A stretch of 64,000 nt of DNA from Dromaius novaehollandiae. Lineage: Eukaryota > Chordata > Aves > Casuariiformes > Dromaiidae. Under the pieces are notes generated by a model that saw nothing but the letters and a program-made list of their open reading frames with translations, was not told the origin of the DNA and did no database searches. Location: NCBI RefSeq assembly GCF_036370855.1, contig NC_088113.1:17876501-17940500 (forward strand), written 5' to 3'. The position numbers and the translations under genes were made by a program. Positions 9,601 to 21,058 of this stretch are shown one piece after another (the first letter of the stretch is position 1; each line of letters opens with the position of its first letter).

Positions 9601-12223
9601 ACTGGTAAAGTTCTGTTGAAGTATAGATGTCTGACAATGTTGTTTGGGTCCAGAACGTGAGCTTCATGAAGTACACTTCTCTCTTTGGATTCTTTCAGAT
9701 TCCTGCTTCAGAATAGAGAGGAATGATTTTTCAATAAATCTGAAATCACCTGGCAAAGGATCTGATGAGGTAGTTCTGCTGCAGACTTTGAACTTCAATG
9801 TATTGTTTGTACCTCTCTTTATTTTAAGGTTCCTGTAGGTACATTGGTTAAGGAGGATGGGAAAATTGTGGCTGACCTCACTCGACATGGTGAAGAGTAT
9901 GTTGCAGCTTATGGGGGAGCTGGAGGAAAAGGTAATCGCTTTTTTCTTTCCAATGACAACCGAGCTCCAACGCTATTTACTCCAGGAGAGCCAGGTCAGG
10001 AAAGAGTTCTCCACTTGGAACTCAAGACAACAGCTCATGCAGGACTGGTGAGTCTTACTGTGGTTCTTCAGCTTCTTTTTTTGCAGTATGGAGCTTGACT
10101 GATGGAAGAAATAATATTTTATAACATTTTTGTTACCCTTTTGGCTTGCTTGTTTAGAGATGCAACTCAATGCTTTCATGGTGTTATTTGCTAGAAGGCT
10201 GTCCAAAGTGATTTGCAGAGCTGTCGTTCTTTTGCTACTTGATGTCATCCTACTTTTGCTAAAATCAACAGTAGTTATAGGAAAACAATGCACAAGGTTC
10301 ATCACTGATTAGTAGACTTACTGATGATGTACAACGGGTTGTCTGCAGATGGATAGTCTGGAGAGTTCTTACTTCTAAACTAGTCAGTGGTTGGTTTTTA
10401 AAAAAAGCATTTTGGTAAAGGTCAAGTCATCTCCATCTCATCCATGTATTTCTATTTTTTACAAGTATTGAACATTTGCCTTTCTTAGTTCCATGTTTAG
10501 CATCCTCTAAAATGAAAATACCAAGTCAATTTAGTACTTCATCTGGTTTCATCTTTAAATATAGAAATATTTTTACCCCAGCTGTTAAAATTATGCGATG
10601 CCTTGAAGTGTTCTTGCTGTAGTGCAGCAATTGCCCAATAACTGTTTGGTGTAGGAGAACTTTGCGAATTTCTTTAGCGACAAAGAAATGAGTTAGCATT
10701 AGTGGATCAGTACACTTAATTCTGTGTCAAGCTGAACACCTGGTTCAGTTCTTACGTTTTTGACAATTTGAAAATTTGAGTTGATTCAAAGTTCCGTACT
10801 CTGACAAGAATTTGGAGTGTCTAATACCAGCAGACAGGAGAATCTGATTTACTTTCATCTAGGTATTATTGACCCTCTGTATCTGTCAGATGTCAGCCAT
10901 AAGATATCCCAGAGTAACTTTGTTTCTAGGATCAGTTTGTTTAAATTCTTCTGCATCAAAACTATGAGAGAGCTGTAAAATCCCAAACCTACAGGTGTTC
11001 TGGTTAGGTATAGGCCAAATAATATTACTGAATCAGTGAGGGACAAAGCTAATTGTGAATTCTTTGGGAAAATAATAAATCACCTGTAGTTAGTAAAGAG
11101 AAATAAAATATAAAGTCTGTAACAAAATGTCATTGTGTCGTTTCAGAGTAAAAGAGATCTTATGGTATACCATTTTGACTCTGAACAAAATAAGTACTTA
11201 TGTGTTATACAAAAAAAGTTAAAATCACCCTACTATTTTTATTGGGATTAACCTGGAGCTGTGACTTTAGTCAATGTTTGTGTTCCAGGTGGGTTTTCCC
11301 AATGCGGGGAAATCATCGCTTTTGAGAGCAATCTCCAATGCAAAGCCAGCAGTGGCTGCCTACCCATTCACAACCTTAAATCCCCATGTTGGCATTGTTC
11401 ACTATCAAGACTATGAGCAAGTAGCAGGTAAGAATTATAGTATTTTGTTTATACCTTAACAGCAATTTATGTCATTTGGTTAATTCTTTGAAACCTTGCA
11501 GAAATAAAAATCAAGCAAATTTGTAGAATTCTTGCTAGTTCTAAAGAACTTCAAACCTGATGTAACAAAGCAATATTTAAAATGCATTTCATATTCACTT
11601 GTATGTGCCCTTAATAGTGAACTAGCAATCTGTATTCTGTCTCCACTGAAATAATCTAAATTTCAGAGTTATAAAGGATACATAACTTAGTGTATCTTAT
11701 GGCTGGTGTACTTTAGTGCTGTATTGATGCATTGAGATGTAATTCTAAAAGTACTTGTACAGGACATTAGAAGAGAATTTTTTTTTGTTAAATGTGTTAG
11801 AGTCACTGTAAAATTTCTCTCGCTGTAGTTGCTGATATTCCTGGCCTAATAAGAGGTGCTCATCAAAACAGGGGCCTTGGGATGGCCTTCCTAAGGCATA
11901 TTGAACGCTGTCATTTTCTCTTATATGTGGTGGATCTCTCTGTGTCTCAGCCATGGATTCAGCTACAAGACTTAAAATATGAACTGGAACAATACAAAAA
12001 AGGTTTGTCCCAGAGGCCTTGTGTTGTCATTGGGAATAAGATTGACCTTGCCCAGTCCAGGATTAATTTACCACTCCTCAAAGAACAAACAGATGACCGG
12101 GTCATTGCATTGTCTGCATTGACGGGAAACAACCTAGAGGAATTGTTGTTGCATTTGAGAGAACTGTATGACAGTTACGTGAAAACAGAACAATCACGAG
12201 GGCAAAGCCCAGTCAAGTGGTAG
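6492..12223 (+). CDS. MTG2: MTG2 (GTPBP5/OBGH1), mitochondrial Obg-family GTPase, complete
   Basis: MTG2 is a mitochondrial GTPase of the Obg/CgtA family that acts late in assembly of the large mitoribosomal subunit at the matrix side of the inner membrane. Coding exons are 6492-6668, 8322-8469, 9113-9228, 9829-10047, 11289-11427 and 11829-12223. The phases join exactly to 397 residues plus stop (human protein 406). The N-terminus ([17 protein letters not shown]) is Arg-rich with almost no acidic residues, as expected of a matrix-targeting peptide. Residues ~66-220 form the Gly-rich Obg fold ([32 protein letters not shown]). The G domain follows: G1 GFPNAGKSS (222-230), switch region YPFTTLNP (245-252), G3 DIPG (269-272), G4 NKID (336-339), G5 SAL (362-364). 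All GTP-binding motifs are intact. The ATG at 6492 is in the CpG island with G at -3. Confidence 0.97.
7804..7826. repeat. (TG)n microsatellite in MTG2 intron 1
   Basis: About 11 TG dinucleotides followed by a T run. Confidence 0.9.
8322..8469 (+). CDS. MTG2: MTG2 coding exon 2
   Basis: The acceptor is CTGTTGCAG ending at 8321. The exon encodes [20 protein letters not shown] through GGHVIFK, the start of the Obg fold, and leaves one base of a split codon before GTAAAA. The open frame continues upstream of 8322, but joining at this AG restores the family FVD(Y/H)R(R/K)V alignment. Confidence 0.94.
9113..9228 (+). CDS. MTG2: MTG2 coding exon 3
   Basis: The acceptor TTTACAG ends at 9112 and the donor is GTAAGT at 9229. 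Encodes (A)[17 protein letters not shown] through GAYMYVK, aligning with the human DQQVKSLSSVLSRYQGF segment. Confidence 0.94.
9829..10047 (+). CDS. MTG2: MTG2 coding exon 4
   Basis: 73 codons, phase 0 at both ends, from [12 protein letters not shown] to [11 protein letters not shown]. It completes the Obg fold, including the [11 protein letters not shown] signature. The donor is GTGAGT. Confidence 0.95.
11289..11427 (+). CDS. MTG2: MTG2 coding exon 5 (G1 and switch I)
   Basis: Starts immediately at [16 protein letters not shown], so the P-loop opens the exon, and ends at ...HYQDYEQVA plus one base. The borders are CCAG/GTAAGA. Confidence 0.95.
11829..12223 (+). CDS. MTG2: MTG2 terminal coding exon (G3-G5)
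   Basis: The acceptor is TGTAG at 11824-11828. Encodes (V)[17 protein letters not shown], then HIERC, NKIDL and SALTG motifs, and ends ...GQSPVKW with TAG at 12221-12223, matching the human RQPLRW end. Confidence 0.95.
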
Positions 12224-12620
12224 GAACCAGAACTACAATGAACCATAATGGAGGAAAATAAATCATAATTCGATGGATTAGATGACATCTTTCTTTTAAG
12301 TGCATGAGGCACAGCGTATGGATTTACTCTGGACTGCTGTGTTGGAAAGCTGTTTTGTTTCCCCTTGAAGTCTCTCAGGCTTTTTGCAACAAAATATGAA
12401 AGTTTTAATCATGATGGATGTTGAACTGGAAATTGGCAACCTGGATCCTCTGTGGCATTAGGCAGTTACCTATGGAATGAAGAGAATGCTGTGTGGTGGG
12501 ACTGACTGAAATTCAGGATCTGCAGGCGATGTTGGTTTGCTTTTCTGAATTGGAAAGAAGTGACTTCTTGATTTTCATTAATCAAAAATTCTAAAATAAA
12601 AATAAGCTAATCCTGTGTTT
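12224..12620 (+). terminator. MTG2: MTG2 3' UTR and polyadenylation region
   Basis: AATAAA occurs at 12257-12262 (only 33 nt after the stop) and at 12595-12600. The distal one is followed within 15-30 nt by a GT-rich stretch (TGTGTTTGTCTGTC), so it is the better cleavage signal and gives a 3' UTR of about 390 nt. Confidence 0.65.
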
Positions 12621-15600
12621 GTCTGTCTTTACACTATAAACACTTTTATTCATCTCTTCCCTTAAACTTCTTTCTTCTATTTTTTTTTCCTCAGAGGGGA
12701 GACAGCTGCTCTGTGCCTTTAGGGAGGAGTGTAAAACAGCTGCAATTAATGATTGAAATTATTTCCTTGTTATTATAAATAATTAACTATCTTTAAATGC
12801 TGGTAGTAGCTAAATAGCTGTATAAACTAGTTAGGGAACAGTCATTTGAGACACAATTTTGAGTTCTTCTCCGGTTTTCTTGAGGGAACTCAAGCAATGT
12901 TTTGAGAAATCCTGGGCTTAGATATTCTAACTAAAAGAAAAATACGGTTTTCAGCAAAATTTTTTTCTATTTCATTTTGTGGACAATGTTCTTAAATTTT
13001 TCTTAAATCTATCAAAACATTTACTGAACTTTGAGCAGAGAAACAGTTGCTAAGGTGCCTGCTCGCATGGATATAGAGGATATGAAGGCATCTTTCTGTC
13101 TAAAGTAATTCCACCCATTGTCTGCACTTTGCACTGTTCTCTAGAAGATAAACATTGGAAAAAACAATTATCAACTTCTTTATAAAGGACCCTAACAAAC
13201 TTTTGGAATACTGACATACAGCTACTCAAGTGGTCAGGAGAAACAGTTATTCTTGAGCCTTTGCTTATATTTCCTCATTTTTAAGTCATATTAACTTTGC
13301 CTTCCAAACCAGCAGACTGGAGATATGGACCTTGCACGTATTTGTCACGTTAATGAAGTACAAAGTAAACCCATTAGCACCATCATAACAATAGAAGATG
13401 ATATGTTTGCCACCTGTACTTTTGTTTTTTCAGAAAATAGAATAGTGAAGTTTTAAGGAGGAGACATTATAAAATGTGCAGCTATAACTTATCTTTAGTT
13501 AAACTTTGTTAGCTTACAAATAAGGATTTATTTATGTTTAAACTAAAGTTTGTTATTTCTTTTTCTCTGTCAGCAGTAGAATTACTCGATGGCTTAAAAA
13601 AAATACAGACAAATGACCCTCCAAAAAACAACTGCTGTGTTCCTCTAACTTCATTATATTATAGAGAAGGTGATCAGTCTCTGTTCCTCTATCACTTCAT
13701 GCATTTTGTTCAATTTCATCATCTCAAATGTTCTGTTAAACACTTCTGAACACTATGTCATTTAAAATCTGGCTTTCTTGGCTCCTATGAACTGCTTACT
13801 TTTTTCCCCTGCTGCCTTTGACTGGAAAGGAGCATTTTAATTTTTTAATCTCTAAATTAAAACTCAAACTTGCACTCCCCTGCTGTATCAGTTTTATGAT
13901 CAGATCTATGATTATGAATTAGGTTACTAACTTTGTCTGTATTAAAAAAAAAAATCATGCCCCTTCTTAAGAGTAGCTGGTCTTCATTTTGAAAAAGCAC
14001 AAGGTTAACTCAAATGATTGAATTATTAAATAAAAAATGGGCAAAACAGGCAATTACCTCTCTTAAATACATATTCTGAGTATTGGTATGGAAAGCCGTC
14101 TGTGTGTAATAAGCAGCTATATTGATGTAAATGTAAACAAGGGGGAAAAAAGTGAAAATGTGAAAAAGTAGCAAATCCCAAAGTAACTCTCATGTTATGT
14201 TTCGTACTTGCTTCATCCCTAAGGTTTTCCAAATTGAATTTAGTAGGAGTTGACGTTCAGTTTTGTCCTTCAGAGTGGCTTTGTGCCATGTTTTGGGGCT
14301 TCACTGTTTTTTCCTTTCTAGTACTATGTTTTCCATCTACGTATACAACCAGGAAAAGGTTGCCTGAACATAAAAGCTGGCACAGCTACTTTGTAGAATG
14401 TTTGGTACCTACAAGTACTTGGCTCTTTATGACTGTATTTTAGTATTTGACAGTCTTTGGGAATGACAGAGACCCTTTTAAAAGCTTGTGTAGGCATAAG
14501 CTTTGACAACTTTTTAGTGCTCATGTAACCTCAGTTCTTAACGTGGCAAGTATTTTGTGTACCAATGCAGCAGGCTGCTAGATAGCTTAACAAAATGTCC
14601 TCTTGATCATATAATTGTTTTCTTTGTGCTTAACATTTCAACCCTGTGTTCTGAGATGACAGTACCAAGTTCTTAACCATGTGCTTATAGGGTTCAAACA
14701 GGTTTTTCAGGAGCACATTTTCCTTCATATGTTGTTGAGAAGTGCCGAATAGCTCCTGCTTTAGTGTTGGAAGAACTGGCTGTGGGAGCTTGAGCTTACT
14801 ATAGTTGATACACATCTATACCAAACGAAGTAGCACCATGTTGGATGTCCTTCAGCTAATGCCAAACAAGAGGTGTGCCTGTATGGCTGCTCAGCACAAT
14901 ACAGAGGTGGTAGACTGGGTCACATTTCTGTGCTTTGTACCATGGCATTCATTCAGTATTAGTGAGAACATCTGTATGCTCCATTGGGTTACAAGGTGTA
15001 GAACTGAGCAGTAACCTCTGGTTCTGCTGAAAATAAGGATTCGTGAAGGAAACTAATTTTTTTTCTCTGTTCCTGCAAGTGAAACTAATAGGTTAAGCAG
15101 GAGAATGATGACTTGTTTCACGCAAGAATCTCTTCCTGCTGGTTGCTTGATTGGTCTGCATTTTTGTGGTGATTTCCTTTCCTGTGAATGACTTAACTAG
15201 CTGCTGCTTTTCTCTCCTGAAACCTTTGTGTTCTGTCCTTGCTTTTCAAGTTAACAAGAGAAAAGAGATGGGAGATCTTATTGCTCATTCTGACAAAAAA
15301 ACTTATTTTATTGTGAAGGAAAGTCCAGTCTATTTTACATTTCCTAGAGAAGCTTGAGCCATAATTTAGTTTAGCACTTTGCAGTTCTAGTACTCCTCAT
15401 CTTTTTAATACAGTTTTAGTAAGTAACTATAAGAGTGTTTTAGTGGTAATTCTATTTTTTATTTTTACAATACTCTCTCCCTTTGCTGGCTAATGGAAAG
15501 CACAGGTGGTATCAATTGAACAGAAAGCAAATGAAAATGTGAAAAGAAATATCAGAAAGGACTATATTTTACTTTTTAAACATGGATATCGAGGACTTAT

Positions 15601-17558
15601 TGCAGTACATTGAGTAAGACATTAAAGCAGTGTGCTTAAGCACGGTATATTTTAGAGTCTGCTTTACTTATCACTGTTTTATCAAGGACTTTTTTCATAT
15701 TGTATAATGCTTTTTAAGGTGACTTGGAACGTGTTTGGAGTGATTTCAACTGACTGCAATAAAAATGGGGCCCTCGCTGAACTTGCACTCAGCGAGTTCT
15801 GCTCTGCTCCAGCGTGATGCTGGGAGAGCAAGGCCTGCCTCCACCCCTCTCCCAGGACTGGGGGAGACCATGCAGAGAGCACTGCTCAGAGTCTCAGCAA
15901 GGGGCAGGAGATGTAGGACACAGCACCAGGTACCGTGTAATATCAGCCTGTAATCGTTCGGTTAGTTGGATATAGATATCATCCCTCTGATAATAGGATG
16001 CTAAGAGCTGTGTACTGAAGTAGTGATCTGTCACCAGTTGCTAGAATGCAGAACTGTGTGTGCTACTTAAAAAGATGTTGACCCACTAACAATGATTATT
16101 TTCAAGAGTCTGTGACAAGTTAATGGTACTGCTGTTTTGAAGTATTGTTGAAGTCCCTCCAGCAGATCCCCACTAACCTTTATAACCACCTTAAGTTTTT
16201 TTAAGCAACTTGTCTTCTCAGATCTCTTATGAATGAACCTGACATCATGAGGTGAGATCATTTCCACTTGTTTTACAAACTGTTAAAAATGAATACAAGG
16301 GGGGAATAGCAGTTGAAAATCAGAAGTGATGGCTGCTCTCTTCTTAGGTCACTGGCTCAGACATGGACAAGGACAGCAGTCAGTATTTTGGTGATCTTTC
16401 CAGTGAGAGACTTTTCAGTACTGTCTATTGCATCAGCCTGTGTAATACAGCATACGTTTCTGCTGTTGTGGAAAACCACTGCTGTTTTTTCTCTATTTAA
16501 AGTGAGCGTTCACACTTGCAAAATCCAACAGCATGTACAAACAACTAAGTCTTCAAGCTCCTGACAAAAATGCTGAAATGAAAGCTGGGGGCTGGTGCAA
16601 TCATACTGCAGAGCTTTCCTGAAGAATAAGTTTGTTTCTCGTTTATGCTGAAGCTTCATGCCCTATAGTGAAATCACTCATGTAACGGTACAGGGGAGAC
16701 TGCTGTGTTTTTAAGGTTCTTAGTTCGTAATGTGCTTTAGAAGTGCAGATATACTGATTTCATTGGGACTGCTTATGTGCTTAATTTTACTAGATTAGAC
16801 ATTTCTTAATCCAAGAAGTAGCCTCTTGGGCATCCCCATATCTGAATCTCTTAAGTTAAATAATACCTACATTTTGGTGAACTACTTTTAACTCACTATG
16901 CTATAGGCTTGATCCAACATCTCTGAAAGCACGAATGTGCCAATGTGTGGAAAACTAAGCATATATGGAATCTGTTTATAATTCTTTAGGTACGATGTAG
17001 ACTATTACAGCTGCCACAGCAAAAGATGGCTAGGGCTGCAGCTCAGTGTTTGACTTGCAGTGGTTCCCAGATTAACGGGTAATATGTTGCCCACAGAGGC
17101 CCTCTGCTGCTGATTCTTGGATGGGGAGGGGGGGGGAAAACGTTGCAGATAAGGCCAGTAAAAATAAGTGCATTGTGTTTATTTGGTTTGTTACTTTATA
17201 ACATTGCTTTGGGGAAATGGAGGTTGAGCATCACCGCTCTTTATCTTAGTGAAAATGGAAAAACTCTTTAAATCTAACAGGGAAATCAAACATGAAATCC
17301 AGACCTTATCCATTTCTTGCTGTTTTCTTCCTCCCTGGCTAGTGCTGATAATATTTGGCTTGGTTTTAATAGCCAAAGCAAAGAGATATCCAGCTGTTAC
17401 CAGCTATTTTATGCTTTATAATCTGTTGCTTAAGATCTGTTACGCTGCCCTACATGATAAAGCACAGTTCAGCGTGTAGACATCAGTGTTTCATTTCAGC
17501 AGGTGGAGAACATGTACTGTTAATCCTTCGTAAATCACTTTGGAAATGATAGTTACTG

Positions 17559-17599
17559 GAAGTATAGTTATTGGAAGTTAATAGAAGTATAGTTATTGG
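17559..17599. repeat. Imperfect 25-bp tandem duplication
   Basis: A unit beginning GAAGTATAGTTATTGG at 17559 recurs at 17584 with 16 exact bases; a related TAGTTACTGG lies just before. It is 26 bp upstream of the palindrome at 17625. Confidence 0.75.
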
Positions 17600-17624
17600 T
17601 GCAGTGACCAACAAGTGTACTTTA

Positions 17625-17652
17625 CGTATGTAAAGCATTTGCTTTACATACG
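17625..17652. repeat. Near-perfect palindrome, 13-bp arms
   Basis: The arms CGTATGTAAAGCA (17625-17637) and TGCTTTACATACG (17640-17652) are exact reverse complements around a TT centre. Confidence 0.9.
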
Positions 17653-20600
17653 ATTAGGCTGTAAACTTTTTAGAGTGATGCTGAACATTCCCTGCATTGT
17701 AGTGACCAGGACCAATGAGTGATTCCATACCTCTTGCTACTGTAAAGGGTATCAAAGACTGACACAACATGGCACCATATGTAACGTGGCACGAGAAGTA
17801 TTCCAGGAATGAAGTAAGGAGAAAGAAGGGCAGAAATGAGTGATACAAGCAGATGGAATTGCCAGTGATTACAAACACCTTGTTCATGATTTGTTGGTGG
17901 GGTTTAATTCTCTGGGGTATCAAGATGCTCCATGTTACTTCTGTGTCAGACTCTCTCTCTTGTCTGTTTTGCCATGTTCTTGGACAGCAGTCAGTGGGCC
18001 AGAGCAGCAGGATCTAGTGACAGACCATGACAGAAAAAATCCTCAGCTGTGGTCCATCTGCTCACCCTCCTGCATCACAGTTTTTTGGAGAGAAGCAACA
18101 TGAAATGGGGGAGGAGCAACTCAGGAAGTCTCTGAAACTTCATGGGATAGGTATGGAAGTAGGACATTAAAAATTCCTGTGGTTGCTGGGCTGTTCCCAT
18201 CCTGCACTCCTCCTGCTCTTCTGGGGGAAAAACAAAAAAAAATAGTTGCTTCTTCCAAGTTCATCCTCCCAGGCTTGTTGCAGCTGGGCTCCTTTCCTCA
18301 AACCTCTTCTGATGCTTGGAGGAGGAGCAGCAGCAGTGGCTGCTGGGGCTGTGCCTGAATTACCCATGTGTTTGTGGAAGGTCATAGCCATTTGTGCATG
18401 AAAGAAGTCTAATCAGGTTTCTGAATACAGTGTGAAGTGTGACATTGTATAATTCAAGGGAAGTCCAGGAAGAAGTATTTTCGGGTTCCTCCATCTCTCC
18501 AGCCAAACACTGTTGCGCAAAACAGACTGGCTCTTGCTAACAGAGCAAGGAAGTAGCTTTGAAAGCAGTTTTATTCTAAAAAATAAAAAATAAATTTTGC
18601 CCATGGCTATGAATCAAGAAATGCTAGTGCTGATAGAAGGGGACTTTGTTATATGTATCATGTCTATACAGATTACCAAATACAAAATGCCAGTGTAACT
18701 TGGCTGTATTGTTTTCTGCAGGATCTTGCTAACTGGTCTTATTGGCGCACTGACGTCTGTAATGTCAGGTTAATGTTGGGATCAGAGGGTAGTTGGGTTG
18801 CAGGTGTGTGACTTAATGAGTTATTAATTGGATGGCAGGTGGAGCATAAAGAGGGAGCACAAAGGCTGCTGGAATGCTAATGTGTTATTTGAACAGTTAG
18901 CTCTGTAGTGCAGATTAAAAGACAATAAATGTTTGCTTTGGCTTAATCTTTCCAAGAATATCTTTGTTTTCTTTTTTACAAGCAGCAAGATTACCTTTAT
19001 CATGGAAACTCTTATTTTGGGGGAGACTGTACCCTGTAATCTGGAGATTTTTGTCTTGCATAAAAGTTATGAGAGGAGAGGCTTTTTGAGAGAGATAGTG
19101 TCTTTACTGAACCAACTGTACTCTGTGTATGTAGGGAGAATGGTTTAGCTTTCAGCTCAGCATTTCTTCAATAGGTTTACAGTCTGATTGCTACCCTAAA
19201 AGTTGTATTTTGATTTTTGAAACTATGGGGACTTTGTCCACTTCCATTAATAATGAAGTTCATTACTGTTGTGAAAACGGCTCTGCTATAAATGAAAATC
19301 TCGTCCTTCTATTGCTGCTGCCTAGCCTTTAAAGAACAGCTTTGTTTTCTTCTGTTTGTCTTCCATACTGCAATTCCCAGTGCTATTCCCCCTTAACAAG
19401 TTGCCTCATCTTGTTAGATAGGAATTAATTGTGCCTGCGCTACAGAGGTCTGGAAAGACTGAAGTTATGAATATTTGGATGGCAGGTTATATATGTGTGC
19501 CAATAATGATAAGGGATGATTGGGCAACTATCTCGATAATAGAACAAAGCTACCTTCAGGCTGCACTCTTGATTTTTTTCTATGCGGTTCTGAGACTTAT
19601 TATGTGGTATGTGCCCGTTTTTCTGAGACATAAAACATAGCTGGCAGGACAAAGGCAGAGAGTTTTTTCTAGCTTGTTTTAATATTGAGATTGTGTTTGT
19701 CCTTCATTTTTCCACCAAGAGTAATTTTTCATCTCCTCTTTCCTAATTGAAATAGAATTGTCCAAGGAGGCCTTAATGGCATCTGATTCTCTTATCCACA
19801 AATTTTTTTCCTCTGCCCTTGTTTATATGAAATACCACTTTGACTCTCTGAAGTGTGCATTTATTAGGCTCCATTCTTAGCTGCTTATTATAATGTTAAG
19901 TCACAAAGACAGAAGTATACATGTATTATATATATATTTCCTTGGTTTAAAGACAAAAGACTAGCTGTGCTACTAAACCATATAATTATGGTTTAATAAC
20001 TTAGTCATGTCTGCATGCTGAATTTCAGTAAGAGGTAGTGGGTATGACTGGTTACTTTGTTACAATCCATTTTATTCTGGTAACATTCCATTAATTTTAA
20101 TTGGATTCACTCTGGCATAATGCAGTGGTGACCCAGGCCCAGATTGATTCTGTTTTTTATTTTATTTCTTTTTTTCCTGAAAGTGGCATTGCAGTATGCT
20201 CAAATATTGTTACTTTATGCCATGGTTATTGGATAAAATAAGCACAAGGCTCTTCATTTGTTATATCTTATTCATATATGCTGAAAATGTTTTCTACAGA
20301 CTAAATTACCTTTTGAAATGCATGCTTTAAAAATGCACTTAGTTCCAGATATATTAATGCTGAAAAGTAGGACTGAAAACTAACTGCAGGACAAATGCAT
20401 CTTTTATTATTCAAATCTTCAGCTGGGTGCCTTTTACCTTTGTAACTAGACAAATACATGGTCAGTAAAGGCATAGGTAAGAGTATTTTAGAAACAGAAA
20501 TTATCTTAGGTTTTGGATTGATTTTTAGCACATGGAAAGGCTTGGTCATAACTTTTAAGAGTTTGCATTTCGATCGTGGCATTTGGTTCCTCAGTGCTTA

Positions 20601-20987
20601 ATTACCATTGAGATTGGAACATCACTGTTTTCGAAAGACACGTCAATCCCCACCGAATATATCCTTTGTACACACACTAATCAGGCGTTGATAGAAGTTA
20701 GCCATTCACTGTCTAAATCTAGATGAATTAATCTTCCACTAAACGTGGAAAATGCTTATGAAGAAAAATATTTGCATGAGGCAATGTAATTACTAAAACA
20801 CTGATTGTCAAGAAGACATCTGTGATATTACAGATGAAGTATCCATATTTTGATTATCTTATTCATGAAATCATACTGTTTTGTGGCTCTTCATTTCCTG
20901 TTGTTTTCCTCTATCACAAATCAGGAAGATGAGTTTGGCCAGCTAGTTTGCTTTGTCCAGACAAGACACACATTTATCACATTTAAA

Positions 20988-21058
20988 AAAATAACCTAGT
21001 AAAAGGTCACTGTATTAAATAAACATTTTTACTAGGTTATTTTAGAAAATGTTTATTT
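20988..21058. repeat. Two overlapping inverted repeats (17-bp and 13-bp arms)
   Basis: Arm A 20988-21004 pairs perfectly with arm B 21027-21043 (core ATAACCTAGT/ACTAGGTTAT). Arm C 21017-21029 pairs perfectly with arm D 21046-21058 (core AAACATTTT/AAAATGTTT). C overlaps B, so the two hairpins exclude each other. Confidence 0.9.

Larger units (their letters stand above)
6669..11828 (+). other. MTG2: MTG2 introns
   Basis: Five introns: 6669-8321, 8470-9112, 9229-9828, 10048-11288 and 11428-11828, all GT-AG and all below 1.7 kb. A (TG)n run sits at 7804-7826. No embedded gene, snoRNA with paired C/D boxes, or interspersed repeat was recognised. Confidence 0.85.

Noticed and set aside
10321-10400. 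Box C-like TGATGAT suggesting a snoRNA in an MTG2 intron
   Set aside because: No box D or terminal stem at a suitable distance.
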